Virus record (IMG/VR): IMGVR_UViG_3300048589_000303
Location: 1 to 38,227 of that record
Source of the DNA: a virus
Length of the DNA stretch: 38,227 nucleotides
Direction: 5' to 3' (one strand)
The notes beneath the pieces were generated by a model. It was not told the DNA's origin. It ran no database searches and was given only the letters and a program-made list of their open reading frames with translations. The number at the start of each line of letters is the position of its first letter. The stretch's first letter is position 1. Shown here in pieces: positions 1-5,898 of the stretch. The position numbers were made by a program, and so were the translations under genes.

Positions 1-357
1 GGCCTTCGGCGCCGGGAGAGAGGAGTTAATTCCCGACTCGGTGACGGTGTTCAGCGTTTCCACCGCCGCCCGGACTGTCCGGGGCAGCGGCGTGATCGAT
101 CCGGTGGTTGCGCCCATGGTGGATCGTTCAATGCCTGGGGTGGGCGACATGACGCGCCGGCTTGACTGGCCGTGTCGCGTCACGAAGAGCCGATGATCAG
201 GGACGCGATCGAGCGCGGGGGATGGGAACCCGGCGGGATGCTCGATGACGGTCATCGGCTCTTCGTGAAGCACCAGCGGTCGCCGGTGCCTGAGCGCCGC
301 AAGGGGTGCGGCGTCAGGCGCTACGGCAGGGGTGGAGGGAATGAGGTGGATACTCAT
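1..357 (-). CDS. Unknown protein, partial (runs off left edge)
   Basis: An open frame of 119 codons starts with ATG at 357 and reaches the window edge without a stop. It begins three bases after the TGA of the gene before it (361-651), which suggests translational coupling as last member of the leftward operon headed by the regulator at 1305. No separate ribosome binding site is visible. The protein is rich in Pro, Ala, Arg and Thr and I recognise no domain. If the window is a closed circle, the frame would continue through the repeat array at the right end and give a Cys/Arg-rich tail that looks non-coding. Either the window is not circular at this point or this gene call is wrong. Reality of the gene is inferred mainly from tight spacing and GC-rich third codon positions. 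Confidence 0.45.
   Translation of the reverse strand, partial: MSIHLIPSTPAVAPDAAPLAALRHRRPLVLHEEPMTVIEHPAGFPSPALDRVPDHRLFVTRHGQSSRRVMSPTPGIERSTMGATTGSITPLPRTVRAAVETLNTVTESGINSSLPAPKA
181..267. repeat. 16-bp perfect inverted repeat
   Basis: CACGAAGAGCCGATGA at 181-196 is exactly reversed and complemented at 252-267, with 55 bases between the arms. It lies inside the partial open frame at 1-357, so it could be a long-range RNA hairpin or a protein-binding dyad. There is no T-run, so it is not an intrinsic terminator. Confidence 0.6.
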
Positions 358-360
358 GGT

Positions 361-651
361 TCAGGCCGCCTTCGGCCGGCTGACCGCATCCAGCGCGGCG
401 TTCAGGGCGTCAAGGTCGCAATAGAGGGGAACCCGGACTTCGAGCGTGTAGTTCCAGGCGGACCGCGGGAGGAAGCGGTCATCGAGCTTGGCAAGGCAAT
501 CCGCCATCGTCTCACCCGTGACCGTGTACGGCTCCGGCGCGGTCGGATACTCGCCGCCCTGCCAGGCAACGCCAGCCAGGTACGTGCCGTCCGGGTACCG
601 GGTTCCCTCGATGAACGGGAACGCCGCATAGGGCTGATCGGTCGGTCGCAT
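361..651 (-). CDS. Small unknown protein
   Basis: A 96-residue acidic to neutral protein, soluble, with aromatic N-terminal half (QPYAAFPFIEGTRYPDGTY) and a C-terminal part predicted helical (LYCDLDALNAALDAV). The start is set by the ribosome binding site: AGGAGG at 658-663 lies directly against an ATG at 657, but six bases from the in-frame ATG at 651, the normal distance. It sits in the leftward operon after the XRE regulator, between other short unknown genes; genes in this position in temperate phages are often early regulators or host-takeover factors, but nothing in the sequence shows a function here. Confidence 0.65.
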   Translation of the reverse strand: MRPTDQPYAAFPFIEGTRYPDGTYLAGVAWQGGEYPTAPEPYTVTGETMADCLAKLDDRFLPRSAWNYTLEVRVPLYCDLDALNAALDAVSRPKAA

Positions 652-661
652 CTCCATCCTC

Positions 662-856
662 CTAGGCCGCCGTCTCGGCAACCGCTTCGGCGTCAATGTC
701 GACGCCCTGTTCGGCAATCAGGCGCAACGCTTCATCGAGCCGCGCCGCGCAGTAATCGAGATAGGCGACGATCTGGTCATCGGTCAGGTGACTGGCCTCC
801 GGGTACTGGACCCGGAAGGCGGCGCAATCGACCGGGGTGCTCGTGGTGACGGTCAT
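662..856 (-). CDS. Small unknown protein
   Basis: A 64-residue acidic protein, probably mostly helical (LTDDQIVAYLDYCAARLDEALRLI). The start ATG at 856 has a GGGAGG ribosome binding site six bases upstream, inside the end of the preceding gene (860-1051). Its first residues MTVT repeat those of the preceding protein. No known domain is recognised. It belongs to the leftward regulator operon. Confidence 0.7.
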   Translation of the reverse strand: MTVTTSTPVDCAAFRVQYPEASHLTDDQIVAYLDYCAARLDEALRLIAEQGVDIDAEAVAETAA

Positions 857-859
857 GCC

Positions 860-1051
860 CTACCTCCCCATGCTGATCACGTAGGCGGCGGTCACGTCCG
901 GGCGATTGGCAAGCTCGCGGCGCACCTGCTCGGCGGCCTGTCGGCTCCGGAACTCGCGGCACGCCCGGATGCCGGACTGCCACTGCGGAGAACCAAGCAC
1001 GAAGTGGCGCTCGTCGCCGATCTCGTAGCCAACCAGGTACGTCACCGTCAT
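860..1051 (-). CDS. Small unknown protein
   Basis: A 63-residue basic protein beginning MTVTYLVGYEIGDERHFVLG, with a beta-like N-terminus and a helical Arg-rich middle (REFRSRQAAEQVRREL). The start ATG at 1051 overlaps the TGA of the XRE regulator gene as ATGA, and an AGGAGG lies about ten bases upstream. Translation is therefore likely coupled to the regulator. No domain is recognised. Confidence 0.7.
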   Translation of the reverse strand: MTVTYLVGYEIGDERHFVLGSPQWQSGIRACREFRSRQAAEQVRRELANRPDVTAAYVISMGR

Positions 1052-1305
1052 GCCGCCGAAGCCTCCTGTTTTTCAGACGTCATTTTGCTCTCACGTGAGA
1101 GTTCAAAGAGCAAAAAAAGAGGAATGTCGAAGATGCCGGAAATCTTGTCGGCAAGCTCTCCGCTGATCGTCCGTTGCCCGCTTATCACCATGGTGATGAA
1201 CGAGCGGGACACTCCCAGCCGTTCGGCAAGCCAGACGTTTTGGCGTCCTTGCTTTTCCATCACAGCACCTAGATTCGTTGCGAGGTAGCGGTCGGTGATT
1301 TCCAT
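1048..1305 (-). CDS. XRE-family HTH regulator (Cro/CI-like)
   Basis: An 85-residue protein with a single Cro/C1-type helix-turn-helix, about residues 12-66. Helices are visible around VWLAERLGVS and RSFITMVISGQR, and the fold ends near IFDIPLFLLF. It has no protease or dimerisation domain, so it is closer in size to Cro than to LexA-like CI repressors. It diverges from a second XRE gene at 1355. A strong sigma70-type promoter (1312-1340) with an operator between its -35 and -10 boxes lies directly upstream, and a second, perfect copy of the operator lies inside this gene near its 3' end (1088-1101). The transcript would begin about at the start codon, so it is probably leaderless. Autoregulation through both operators is inferred. 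Confidence 0.85.
   Translation of the reverse strand: MEITDRYLATNLGAVMEKQGRQNVWLAERLGVSRSFITMVISGQRTISGELADKISGIFDIPLFLLFELSRESKMTSEKQEASAA
1088..1101. promoter_or_regulatory. Intragenic operator copy
   Basis: CTCTCACGTGAGAG is a perfect 14-bp palindrome inside the 3' end of the regulator gene. It differs by one central base from the operator at 1317-1332 about 230 bp away. The spacing would suit DNA looping between two bound repressors; that role is inferred. Confidence 0.6.
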
Positions 1306-1311
1306 GACGCC

Positions 1312-1340
1312 ATATTACTCTCACCTGAGAGTGTTGTCAA
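1312..1340 (-). promoter_or_regulatory. Sigma70-type promoter of the leftward regulator operon
   Basis: On the minus strand TTGACA (1335-1340) and TAATAT (1312-1317) are separated by exactly 17 bases. The expected transcription start falls within a base or two of the ATG at 1305, giving a leaderless or nearly leaderless mRNA. Confidence 0.8.
1317..1332. promoter_or_regulatory. Operator between divergent XRE genes
   Basis: ACTCTCACCTGAGAGT is a near-perfect palindrome that fills the spacer of the leftward promoter, so a bound repressor would block RNA polymerase. It lies between the divergent regulators starting at 1305 (minus) and 1355 (plus) and shares its core with the palindrome at 1088-1101. 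Which of the two regulators binds cannot be told from sequence. Confidence 0.7.
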
Positions 1341-1354
1341 CTAGTGTTCACGGC

Positions 1355-1696
1355 ATGAAATCCGGAGAGCATTTCGGGAGTTGGCTGCAACATCGGTTAG
1401 ACCTGAAGCGAATGCGTCAGGCCGACCTAGCTCGTGCCACTGGAACTTCTACCGGCCTGATCAGCCATTGGATTCAGGGCAGCCGCCGTCCCACTCCGGA
1501 ATCCGTAGTACAGATTTGCCGGGCACTCGATGCAAGCGTTGAGGAAGCGTTCCGGGCCTTGGGCTGGTTTGATGAGCCGACGGCAGATACGCCTGCCCAA
1601 GCCGACTTGATTGCCACAATCCGTCGACGAAATATCAACGACGTGACCGCGCGGGCGATGATTGCGATGATTGGCCATATGGAGCCAAGCGAGTAG
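1355..1696 (+). CDS. XRE-family HTH regulator (repressor-like)
   Basis: A 113-residue protein with a Cro/C1-type HTH in residues 5-60 (MRQADLARATGTSTGLISHW, then a GSRRPTPESVVQICRAL helix) and a C-terminal part (about residues 75-113) that is not a peptidase domain. The ATG at 1355 is chosen because the HTH begins just after it; upstream in-frame ATGs would overlap the operator and the divergent promoter. No clear ribosome binding site is seen. It diverges from the regulator at 1305 and precedes the exported-protein gene. Its last 36 residues are mirrored, 24 of 36 identical, by a detached fragment at 2476-2595. Base composition is lower in G+C than the phage backbone. It is a likely immunity repressor. 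Confidence 0.8.
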   Translation: MKSGEHFGSWLQHRLDLKRMRQADLARATGTSTGLISHWIQGSRRPTPESVVQICRALDASVEEAFRALGWFDEPTADTPAQADLIATIRRRNINDVTARAMIAMIGHMEPSE

Positions 1697-1756
1697 AGCT
1701 AGTGGCGTTGGGCGCAATCGAACAGGAAGTGTTCGAGGTCAAGAAGGAGAATTGCA

Positions 1757-2479
1757 ATGTCTCGACTTGCCCCCATTCTGGTGATGTTGATCCTGTTGAC
1801 GAACTTTACAGACACCAAGACTTTCGACCTCGAAAGCATCCCAGACCCGACTTTAGGTGAATCTGCGATCAGCAAAGGAGCGTACCAGATCGATTGGGCT
1901 GAAGCGATCGTCAAGGACGGCATTCGATACGTTCTAGGACTGAACGACCCGCCTTCGAACCATCTGCCGATCATCGTGCAGAACATATCGGGCGAAACAA
2001 TGGAGAATCCACGGCTTCGTGTGGTGTGGACCGACGACGATAGTCGAATGGTTGACTCCGGAGCATGGGTGTACCCCCACGTCCTCAAGCCTGGTGAATA
2101 TGGATTTGCCGGCGCGACGTGCGACCACGCATCGTGTCGATTCCCACTTGATTACGGAAAATTGAGCGTCTATCTCGTCACCACGCATGACGAGGCAATG
2201 GATAACCGTGCCCCCATCAACATCACTCGCGCTGAAGTGTCTTCCTCAAACCGACTGTCCGGGAGGCTGATCAATGCAACGCAGCATGACGTCGAGAAAA
2301 TTTGGCTTTGGTGGGTGTGCATTGAGCGAAGCGGGTTCATCATCAAATTCGACTTTGCTCCAATCAATGAGGTCCGAGTAATCCGTTCCGGAGGAAACGA
2401 CGAATTCATCGTCAATCTAACTAGCGATTGTGCCGACGGATACATCGTAGCCGCGGAGGGCAACGCCAGAGGAACGTGA
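1757..2479 (+). CDS. Exported protein of unknown function (moron candidate)
   Basis: A 240-residue protein starting with a short hydrophobic segment (LAPILVMLILLTNFT, residues 4-18) that could be a signal peptide or N-terminal anchor, although the positive N-region is only one Arg. The rest is predicted beta-rich and soluble, with Cys at about 122, 127, 192 and 229 that could form disulfides outside the membrane. GGAG seven bases upstream of ATG 1757 supports the start. G+C is clearly lower than in flanking phage genes, and it lies between the repressor-like gene and a duplicate of that gene's tail, so it looks acquired. I do not recognise the family. A lysogenic-conversion or superinfection-exclusion role is only inferred from location and export. 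Confidence 0.75.
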   Translation: MSRLAPILVMLILLTNFTDTKTFDLESIPDPTLGESAISKGAYQIDWAEAIVKDGIRYVLGLNDPPSNHLPIIVQNISGETMENPRLRVVWTDDDSRMVDSGAWVYPHVLKPGEYGFAGATCDHASCRFPLDYGKLSVYLVTTHDEAMDNRAPINITRAEVSSSNRLSGRLINATQHDVEKIWLWWVCIERSGFIIKFDFAPINEVRVIRSGGNDEFIVNLTSDCADGYIVAAEGNARGT

Positions 2480-2595
2480 CCGCCCTGACGCCGGCCCAGG
2501 CGGATCTGATCGAGACGATCCGGCGGCGCAACATCAGCGACCAGACGGCCCGGACGTTGCTGGCGACGCTGAACGCGATGGAACCGAGGGAATAG
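2476..2595 (+). pseudogene. Detached C-terminal fragment of an XRE regulator gene
   Basis: The frame from GTG 2476 to TAG 2593-2595 encodes 39 residues whose core (TPAQADLI-TIRRRNI-D-TAR, ending MEP-E) matches the last 36 residues of the regulator at 1355-1696 in 24 positions. No HTH part precedes it. The fragment has GC-rich codons like the phage backbone, whereas the intact regulator does not. It overlaps the stop of the exported-protein gene as GTGA, so it could still be translated as a small peptide. The simplest reading is that it is the remnant of the original regulator gene, cut off when the 1355-2479 segment arrived with a new version. Confidence 0.75.
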
Positions 2596-2653
2596 GAGGA
2601 ATGAGGGCATGAGTTCGAGCGAGCGCAGAGCGTCAGGAGGAGGGACAGGAATT

Positions 2654-3493
2654 ATGGCGAAGAAGCGGTCCACCATCACCGTAGACGGTGAAGAGATTGC
2701 CGTGCTCCAGAATGAGGGAGAGGACTACATTTCGCTGACCGATATGACGCGATCGTTCGAGGGCGGCAGCGCACTAATCGAAAGCTGGTTGCGCGGAACG
2801 GATACGTTATTGTTTCTCGGCGCGTGGGAACGCCTAAACAACGAAGATTTTAATTCCCTCGAATTCGAGGGAATTAGAAACAAGTCGGGGCATGGCAGTT
2901 TTTACCTCTCAGTCAAGACATGGATCGCAAGAACTGGCGCGATCGGGATCATCGCAAACCCGGGCCGTTATGGCGGGACATTCGCTCACAAGGACATCGC
3001 CTTTGAGTTCGGAACGTGGCTCAGCCCGGAATTCAAGCTCTTCCTGATCAGGGAGTTCCAGCGCCTCAAAGACGACGAAAGTCGTCGTTTGTCGCTTGAG
3101 TGGAATCTGAATCGCACGCTCTCCAAAATCAATTACCGGATTCACACAGACGCAATCAAGGAGCACATCATCCCGGCGGCAGTCACGTCGGCTCAGGCGG
3201 GACTCATTTATGCGAATGAGGCCGATCTTTTGAACGTGGCGCTATTTGGGCTTACCGCCAAACAGTGGCGTGACGCAAACCCAGGTCGCTCCGGGAACGT
3301 CCGTGACTACGCTACGATCGAGCAGTTGCTTGTGCTCGTCAATCTTGAGGCGTTGAATTCTGAATTTATCCGCATTGGGATGTCGCCCTCCGATCGACTC
3401 AAGCGGTTGAACCAGACTGCAATCAGTCAACTCCGATCGTTGGCCGGCGACAAGCGCCCGAAGGCCCTGGCATCCAAAATCGACGCGAACTAA
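2654..3493 (+). CDS. KilA-N domain protein (phage antirepressor type)
   Basis: A 279-residue protein with an N-terminal KilA-N DNA-binding domain, about residues 5-120: ISLTDMTRSF near the start, a central GSFYLSVKTWIARTGAIGI and the hallmark AHKDIAFEFGTWLSPEFKLFLIREF (quoted in parts: AHKDIAFEFG, WLSPEFKLFL). The remainder is helical and lacks a known domain. Members are found in temperate phages and large DNA viruses, often as antirepressors or regulators. The start at 2654 is preceded by AGGAGGAGGG about 11 bases upstream; an ATG at 2609 in frame lacks this. G+C is low compared with the structural genes. Its stop overlaps the stop of the convergent gene at 3490. Confidence 0.85.
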   Translation: MAKKRSTITVDGEEIAVLQNEGEDYISLTDMTRSFEGGSALIESWLRGTDTLLFLGAWERLNNEDFNSLEFEGIRNKSGHGSFYLSVKTWIARTGAIGIIANPGRYGGTFAHKDIAFEFGTWLSPEFKLFLIREFQRLKDDESRRLSLEWNLNRTLSKINYRIHTDAIKEHIIPAAVTSAQAGLIYANEADLLNVALFGLTAKQWRDANPGRSGNVRDYATIEQLLVLVNLEALNSEFIRIGMSPSDRLKRLNQTAISQLRSLAGDKRPKALASKIDAN

Positions 3494-3888
3494 CCGCGCA
3501 GCACCCACCCGTCGCCGTCGCAGGCTGGGCAATCGTGGCCGTCGTACCAGCCGCTCCCGTTGCAGTCGTGGCAGACGTCGGTGGTGACGATCCGTTTCGG
3601 TCGCCGCGCTGGCGGCTGCTTGAACAGCGGGGTGACGGGCCGGTTGCGGTGCGCGTGCGCCTGCTGCTCCCTGATCCGCTGGCCGATCAGATACGATCGG
3701 GTGATCTGATAGCGGCGATCGCCGATCTCGTGCCGGCTTCCCCTGGAGGGTTCGTTGATGTCCCGAACGGTCTCTACCACTCTGCCGGTGACCGCATCGA
3801 TCTCCTCCACGATTTCGAGTCCGACCGTATACCGTTCGCCGTCCGCTTCGATGGTGCCCCCAAATACGCCCGATTGCCGCACAACCAT
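3490..3888 (-). CDS. Small protein with DnaJ-type zinc-finger motif
   Basis: A 132-residue protein. The N-terminal 70 residues look like a beta domain (GTIEADGERYTVGLEIVEEI) and the C-terminus carries CHDCNGSGWYDGHDCPACDGDGW, two CxxCxGxG-like knuckles as in the central zinc-binding region of DnaJ. The ATG at 3888 is chosen because GGAGG lies seven bases upstream; the ATG at 3927 has no site and lies upstream of the expected transcription start. A TTGATA-17-TAGTCT promoter with an SOS-like palindrome in its spacer lies at 3930-3958. It diverges from the integrase and converges with the KilA-N gene. Function is unknown; a chaperone or nucleic-acid-binding role is possible. Confidence 0.75.
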   Translation of the reverse strand: MVVRQSGVFGGTIEADGERYTVGLEIVEEIDAVTGRVVETVRDINEPSRGSRHEIGDRRYQITRSYLIGQRIREQQAHAHRNRPVTPLFKQPPARRPKRIVTTDVCHDCNGSGWYDGHDCPACDGDGWVLRG

Positions 3889-3929
3889 TCCGGTGCCTCC
3901 GCTATTGACGATCCAACTACCTGCCATCC

Positions 3930-3958
3930 AGACTAGAACACATGTTCTGTTTTATCAA
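3930..3958 (-). promoter_or_regulatory. Promoter of the zinc-finger gene
   Basis: On the minus strand TTGATA (3953-3958) and TAGTCT (3930-3935) are 17 bases apart. The predicted transcription start lies near 3922, leaving a leader of about 34 bases before ATG 3888. Confidence 0.6.
3935..3948. promoter_or_regulatory. LexA-like (SOS box) palindrome
   Basis: AGAACACATGTTCT contains GAAC-N4-GTTC, the core of Gram-positive-type LexA boxes. It lies exactly in the -35/-10 spacer of the minus-strand promoter and 34 bases before the integrase start, so one protein could control both divergent genes. Identity of the binding protein is inferred only from the motif. Confidence 0.55.
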
Positions 3959-3981
3959 GATGTGCCGGAGAGGCAATCCGC

Positions 3982-5442
3982 ATGACCAGCCGATACATTT
4001 TGTATATCCGGCAGAGTGTCACGAACGATCGTGAAGATTCGCTCAGCCTCCATTTCCAGGAACGCGCCCTGCGTGAGCTGGTCGCACGGGACGGCGGCGT
4101 GGTGATCGAGCCGCCGATCATTGACGCCGATGAGCGCGGCTGGGACCCGCACCGGCCCGGCATTGCGGAGCTGATCGAACGCACCAAAGGGCAGCGCCCT
4201 GACGCGGTGGCCGTCTACGCGATGAGCCGGTTCGCGCGAGACAACTGGCTGGCCGAGGGCATTTGGCGGCAACTGATCCAGGTGCAGCCCGGCTTGCAGT
4301 TCAAGAGCGTTACCGAACCGCACGCCCACGACGACATGGTGCGCGGCATCCTGGGGGTGATCAGTCAGGCGGAACGGAAGCGCATGGGGGCCTTCCTGCG
4401 CAGCGCGTTCGCGGAACGGGCCCGGCAGGGCAAGCAGCATGGCCGCGCTCCCTACGGCTACCGGAAGGATGCAGACGGGCGGCTGATCGTCGAACCGTCC
4501 GAGCGCGACGTGCTGCTGGCGATTGCGGAGCGGTTCGAGGCAGGCTGGTCGCTGCGCCGGATCACCTTCTGGTTGCGGGACCAGTACCCCGACGATCGCC
4601 GCTGGCACACCGCGACGGTGCGTGACTTGCTGTCATCTCCGACGCTGGCCGGGGCGATCCGCTGCGGTGAGGTCGTCGAATGGGATTCTCACGAGCCGAT
4701 CATCGACCGGGTGCGGCAGGAACGGATCGTGGCGCAGCTCGACACCCGGCGCTGGGTGCGGACTAAACGCCACACATCCTGGCTCGAACGGCTCATGGTC
4801 TGCGGGTGTGGCGCGCCGATGGATTTCTTTGGCCGCCCCCACGATGTCGAGAAACGGCTGCATTCCAATTTCCGGTGCGCGGCTCACACGGCCAGGATGC
4901 GGTTCGATCGCCAGCACTTCCCGCCCTGCACGTCGTCGCCCCGCTCCATTACCGCGCCCCGCGCTGAACGGCTGGTGGCCGCGGCGCTGGCAGATGCCTT
5001 CAGCACGATCCCCGACTGGCGCGCGGTCGAACAGCGGGCGACGGCCCGGGTGAAGGGACAGGCCCCGGATGCCCATCGCCAGCGCCGCCAGATGGAACGC
5101 GATCTTGACCGCCTCACGGTGGAACGTGATCGCCTGCTGGTGCTCTACCGGCGCGCCACCATCGAGGTTGACCGCTGGGAAGCCGAGGACCGGCAGCTCG
5201 CCGCCCGGATCGCTGATCTGCGCGCCCGGATTGCGGCGCTGCCGGAACCGCCGTCTGCTGTCTCCTTGCAGGCCACGCACCAGGTGTTGTCGGCGCTGGC
5301 CGGAGACGTGGCGATGCTGGCCGGGTTCGCCCCTGATCGACTGGCGGCCATCATGCGCAGCCACGGCATCACCGCGCAGCTGCACGATGGCGGGGTGCGG
5401 CTTATTTGGCCGGAATCGTTGGGGTATTTCTTCGAGGGGTGA
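3982..5442 (+). CDS. Large serine recombinase (integrase)
   Basis: A 486-residue site-specific recombinase for phage integration and excision. Residues 3-145 form the resolvase catalytic domain: YIRQS with the nucleophilic Ser12, and AMSRFARD with Arg83 and Arg86. The recombinase domain follows (about 155-265; GRAPYGYRKDADG, then the WHTATVRDLLSSPTLAG region). A cysteine cluster (C274, C276, C299, C316) marks a zinc-ribbon region, though the first pair is CxC rather than CxxC. A coiled coil spans about 360-425, as in the family. Length is typical. The start has GGAGAGG eight bases upstream. The att site is not identifiable. The promoter region holds the SOS-like palindrome. The usual excision cofactor (RDF) cannot be identified by sequence. 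Confidence 0.95.
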   Translation: MTSRYILYIRQSVTNDREDSLSLHFQERALRELVARDGGVVIEPPIIDADERGWDPHRPGIAELIERTKGQRPDAVAVYAMSRFARDNWLAEGIWRQLIQVQPGLQFKSVTEPHAHDDMVRGILGVISQAERKRMGAFLRSAFAERARQGKQHGRAPYGYRKDADGRLIVEPSERDVLLAIAERFEAGWSLRRITFWLRDQYPDDRRWHTATVRDLLSSPTLAGAIRCGEVVEWDSHEPIIDRVRQERIVAQLDTRRWVRTKRHTSWLERLMVCGCGAPMDFFGRPHDVEKRLHSNFRCAAHTARMRFDRQHFPPCTSSPRSITAPRAERLVAAALADAFSTIPDWRAVEQRATARVKGQAPDAHRQRRQMERDLDRLTVERDRLLVLYRRATIEVDRWEAEDRQLAARIADLRARIAALPEPPSAVSLQATHQVLSALAGDVAMLAGFAPDRLAAIMRSHGITAQLHDGGVRLIWPESLGYFFEG

Positions 5443-5516
5443 ATGCGGTACTGGCGGGGTGAAGGTGATCAGCCCCCCAATACAGCACACGGTGCGGTAG
5501 ATGGATGCGGAGCGGG

Positions 5517-5543
5517 AACGCCGGGGAGATGATCCCCGGCGTT
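5517..5543. terminator. Intrinsic terminator between convergent genes
   Basis: A perfect 11-bp stem (AACGCCGGGGA with TCCCCGGCGTT) and a five-base loop lie between the integrase and the convergent lysis genes. A short T-run follows on the plus strand; the symmetry may also stop minus-strand transcripts. Confidence 0.8.
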
Positions 5544-5550
5544 TGCCATT

Positions 5551-5814
5551 CTACCGCTTCGTCACGTCGAGCATGTTCGATGCCATCGGCACATCGGATG
5601 CGATCGCCTTGCCGTGCGCGGCGCGGTTGGCGTCGTACGCACCCTCACCCAGTCCACGGGTCAGGATGATGCCGATCACGGTCGGGACAACGGCGGCGAC
5701 CATGATGCGCCAGTCCGTCGTCTGCGTGACGAGCCCGGCGATGCCCGAGATGCCGGTGAGGGCGGCGATGATGAGCGAACGCTTGAACGCTTCATTGTAA
5801 ATGGGACTACCCAC
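5551..5814 (-). CDS. Small membrane protein, holin candidate
   Basis: An 87-residue protein with two predicted membrane segments (about residues 13-30, LIIAALTGISGIAGLVT, and 36-54, RIMVAAVVPTVIGIILT) and a hydrophilic C-terminus. It starts with GTG at 5814, two bases after the preceding stop, with AAAGGA upstream. It lies at the end of the lysis block after the endolysin, where a holin is expected. Class II holins have this size and topology. An assignment from sequence alone is not certain because other small membrane genes (5816-5893, 7302-7676) lie in the same block. Confidence 0.65.
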   Translation of the reverse strand: MGSPIYNEAFKRSLIIAALTGISGIAGLVTQTTDWRIMVAAVVPTVIGIILTRGLGEGAYDANRAAHGKAIASDVPMASNMLDVTKR

Positions 5815-5815
5815 G

Positions 5816-5893
5816 TTACCTGTCCTTTCTGCCGGACCACCAGATGTAGCCGACCACGATCACGAAGAACAAAATGCCGAACATGTCTGCCAT
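5816..5893 (-). CDS. 25-residue single-span membrane microprotein
   Basis: The frame encodes MADM, a hydrophobic stretch FGILFFVIVVGYIWW and a basic end SGRKDR, so a single membrane helix with a positive cytoplasmic tail. It starts five bases after the endolysin stop and ends one base before the GTG of the holin candidate. A second ATG nine bases in is possible. No good ribosome binding site is seen; coupling to the endolysin gene would be needed. It may be a small lysis accessory (holin/antiholin type). Confidence 0.5.
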   Translation of the reverse strand: MADMFGILFFVIVVGYIWWSGRKDR

Positions 5894-5898
5894 AGGCG

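Noticed and set aside
172-849. Long plus-strand open frame across the left regulator operon
   Set aside because: It is very rich in Arg, Gly and Pro, lies opposite four well-formed minus-strand genes, and has no ribosome binding site.
5443-5516. Possible attP downstream of the integrase
   Set aside because: Short direct repeats (GGGGTGAA, TGCGGTA) are present, but no convincing dyad around a crossover dinucleotide; without host flanks the site cannot be defined.
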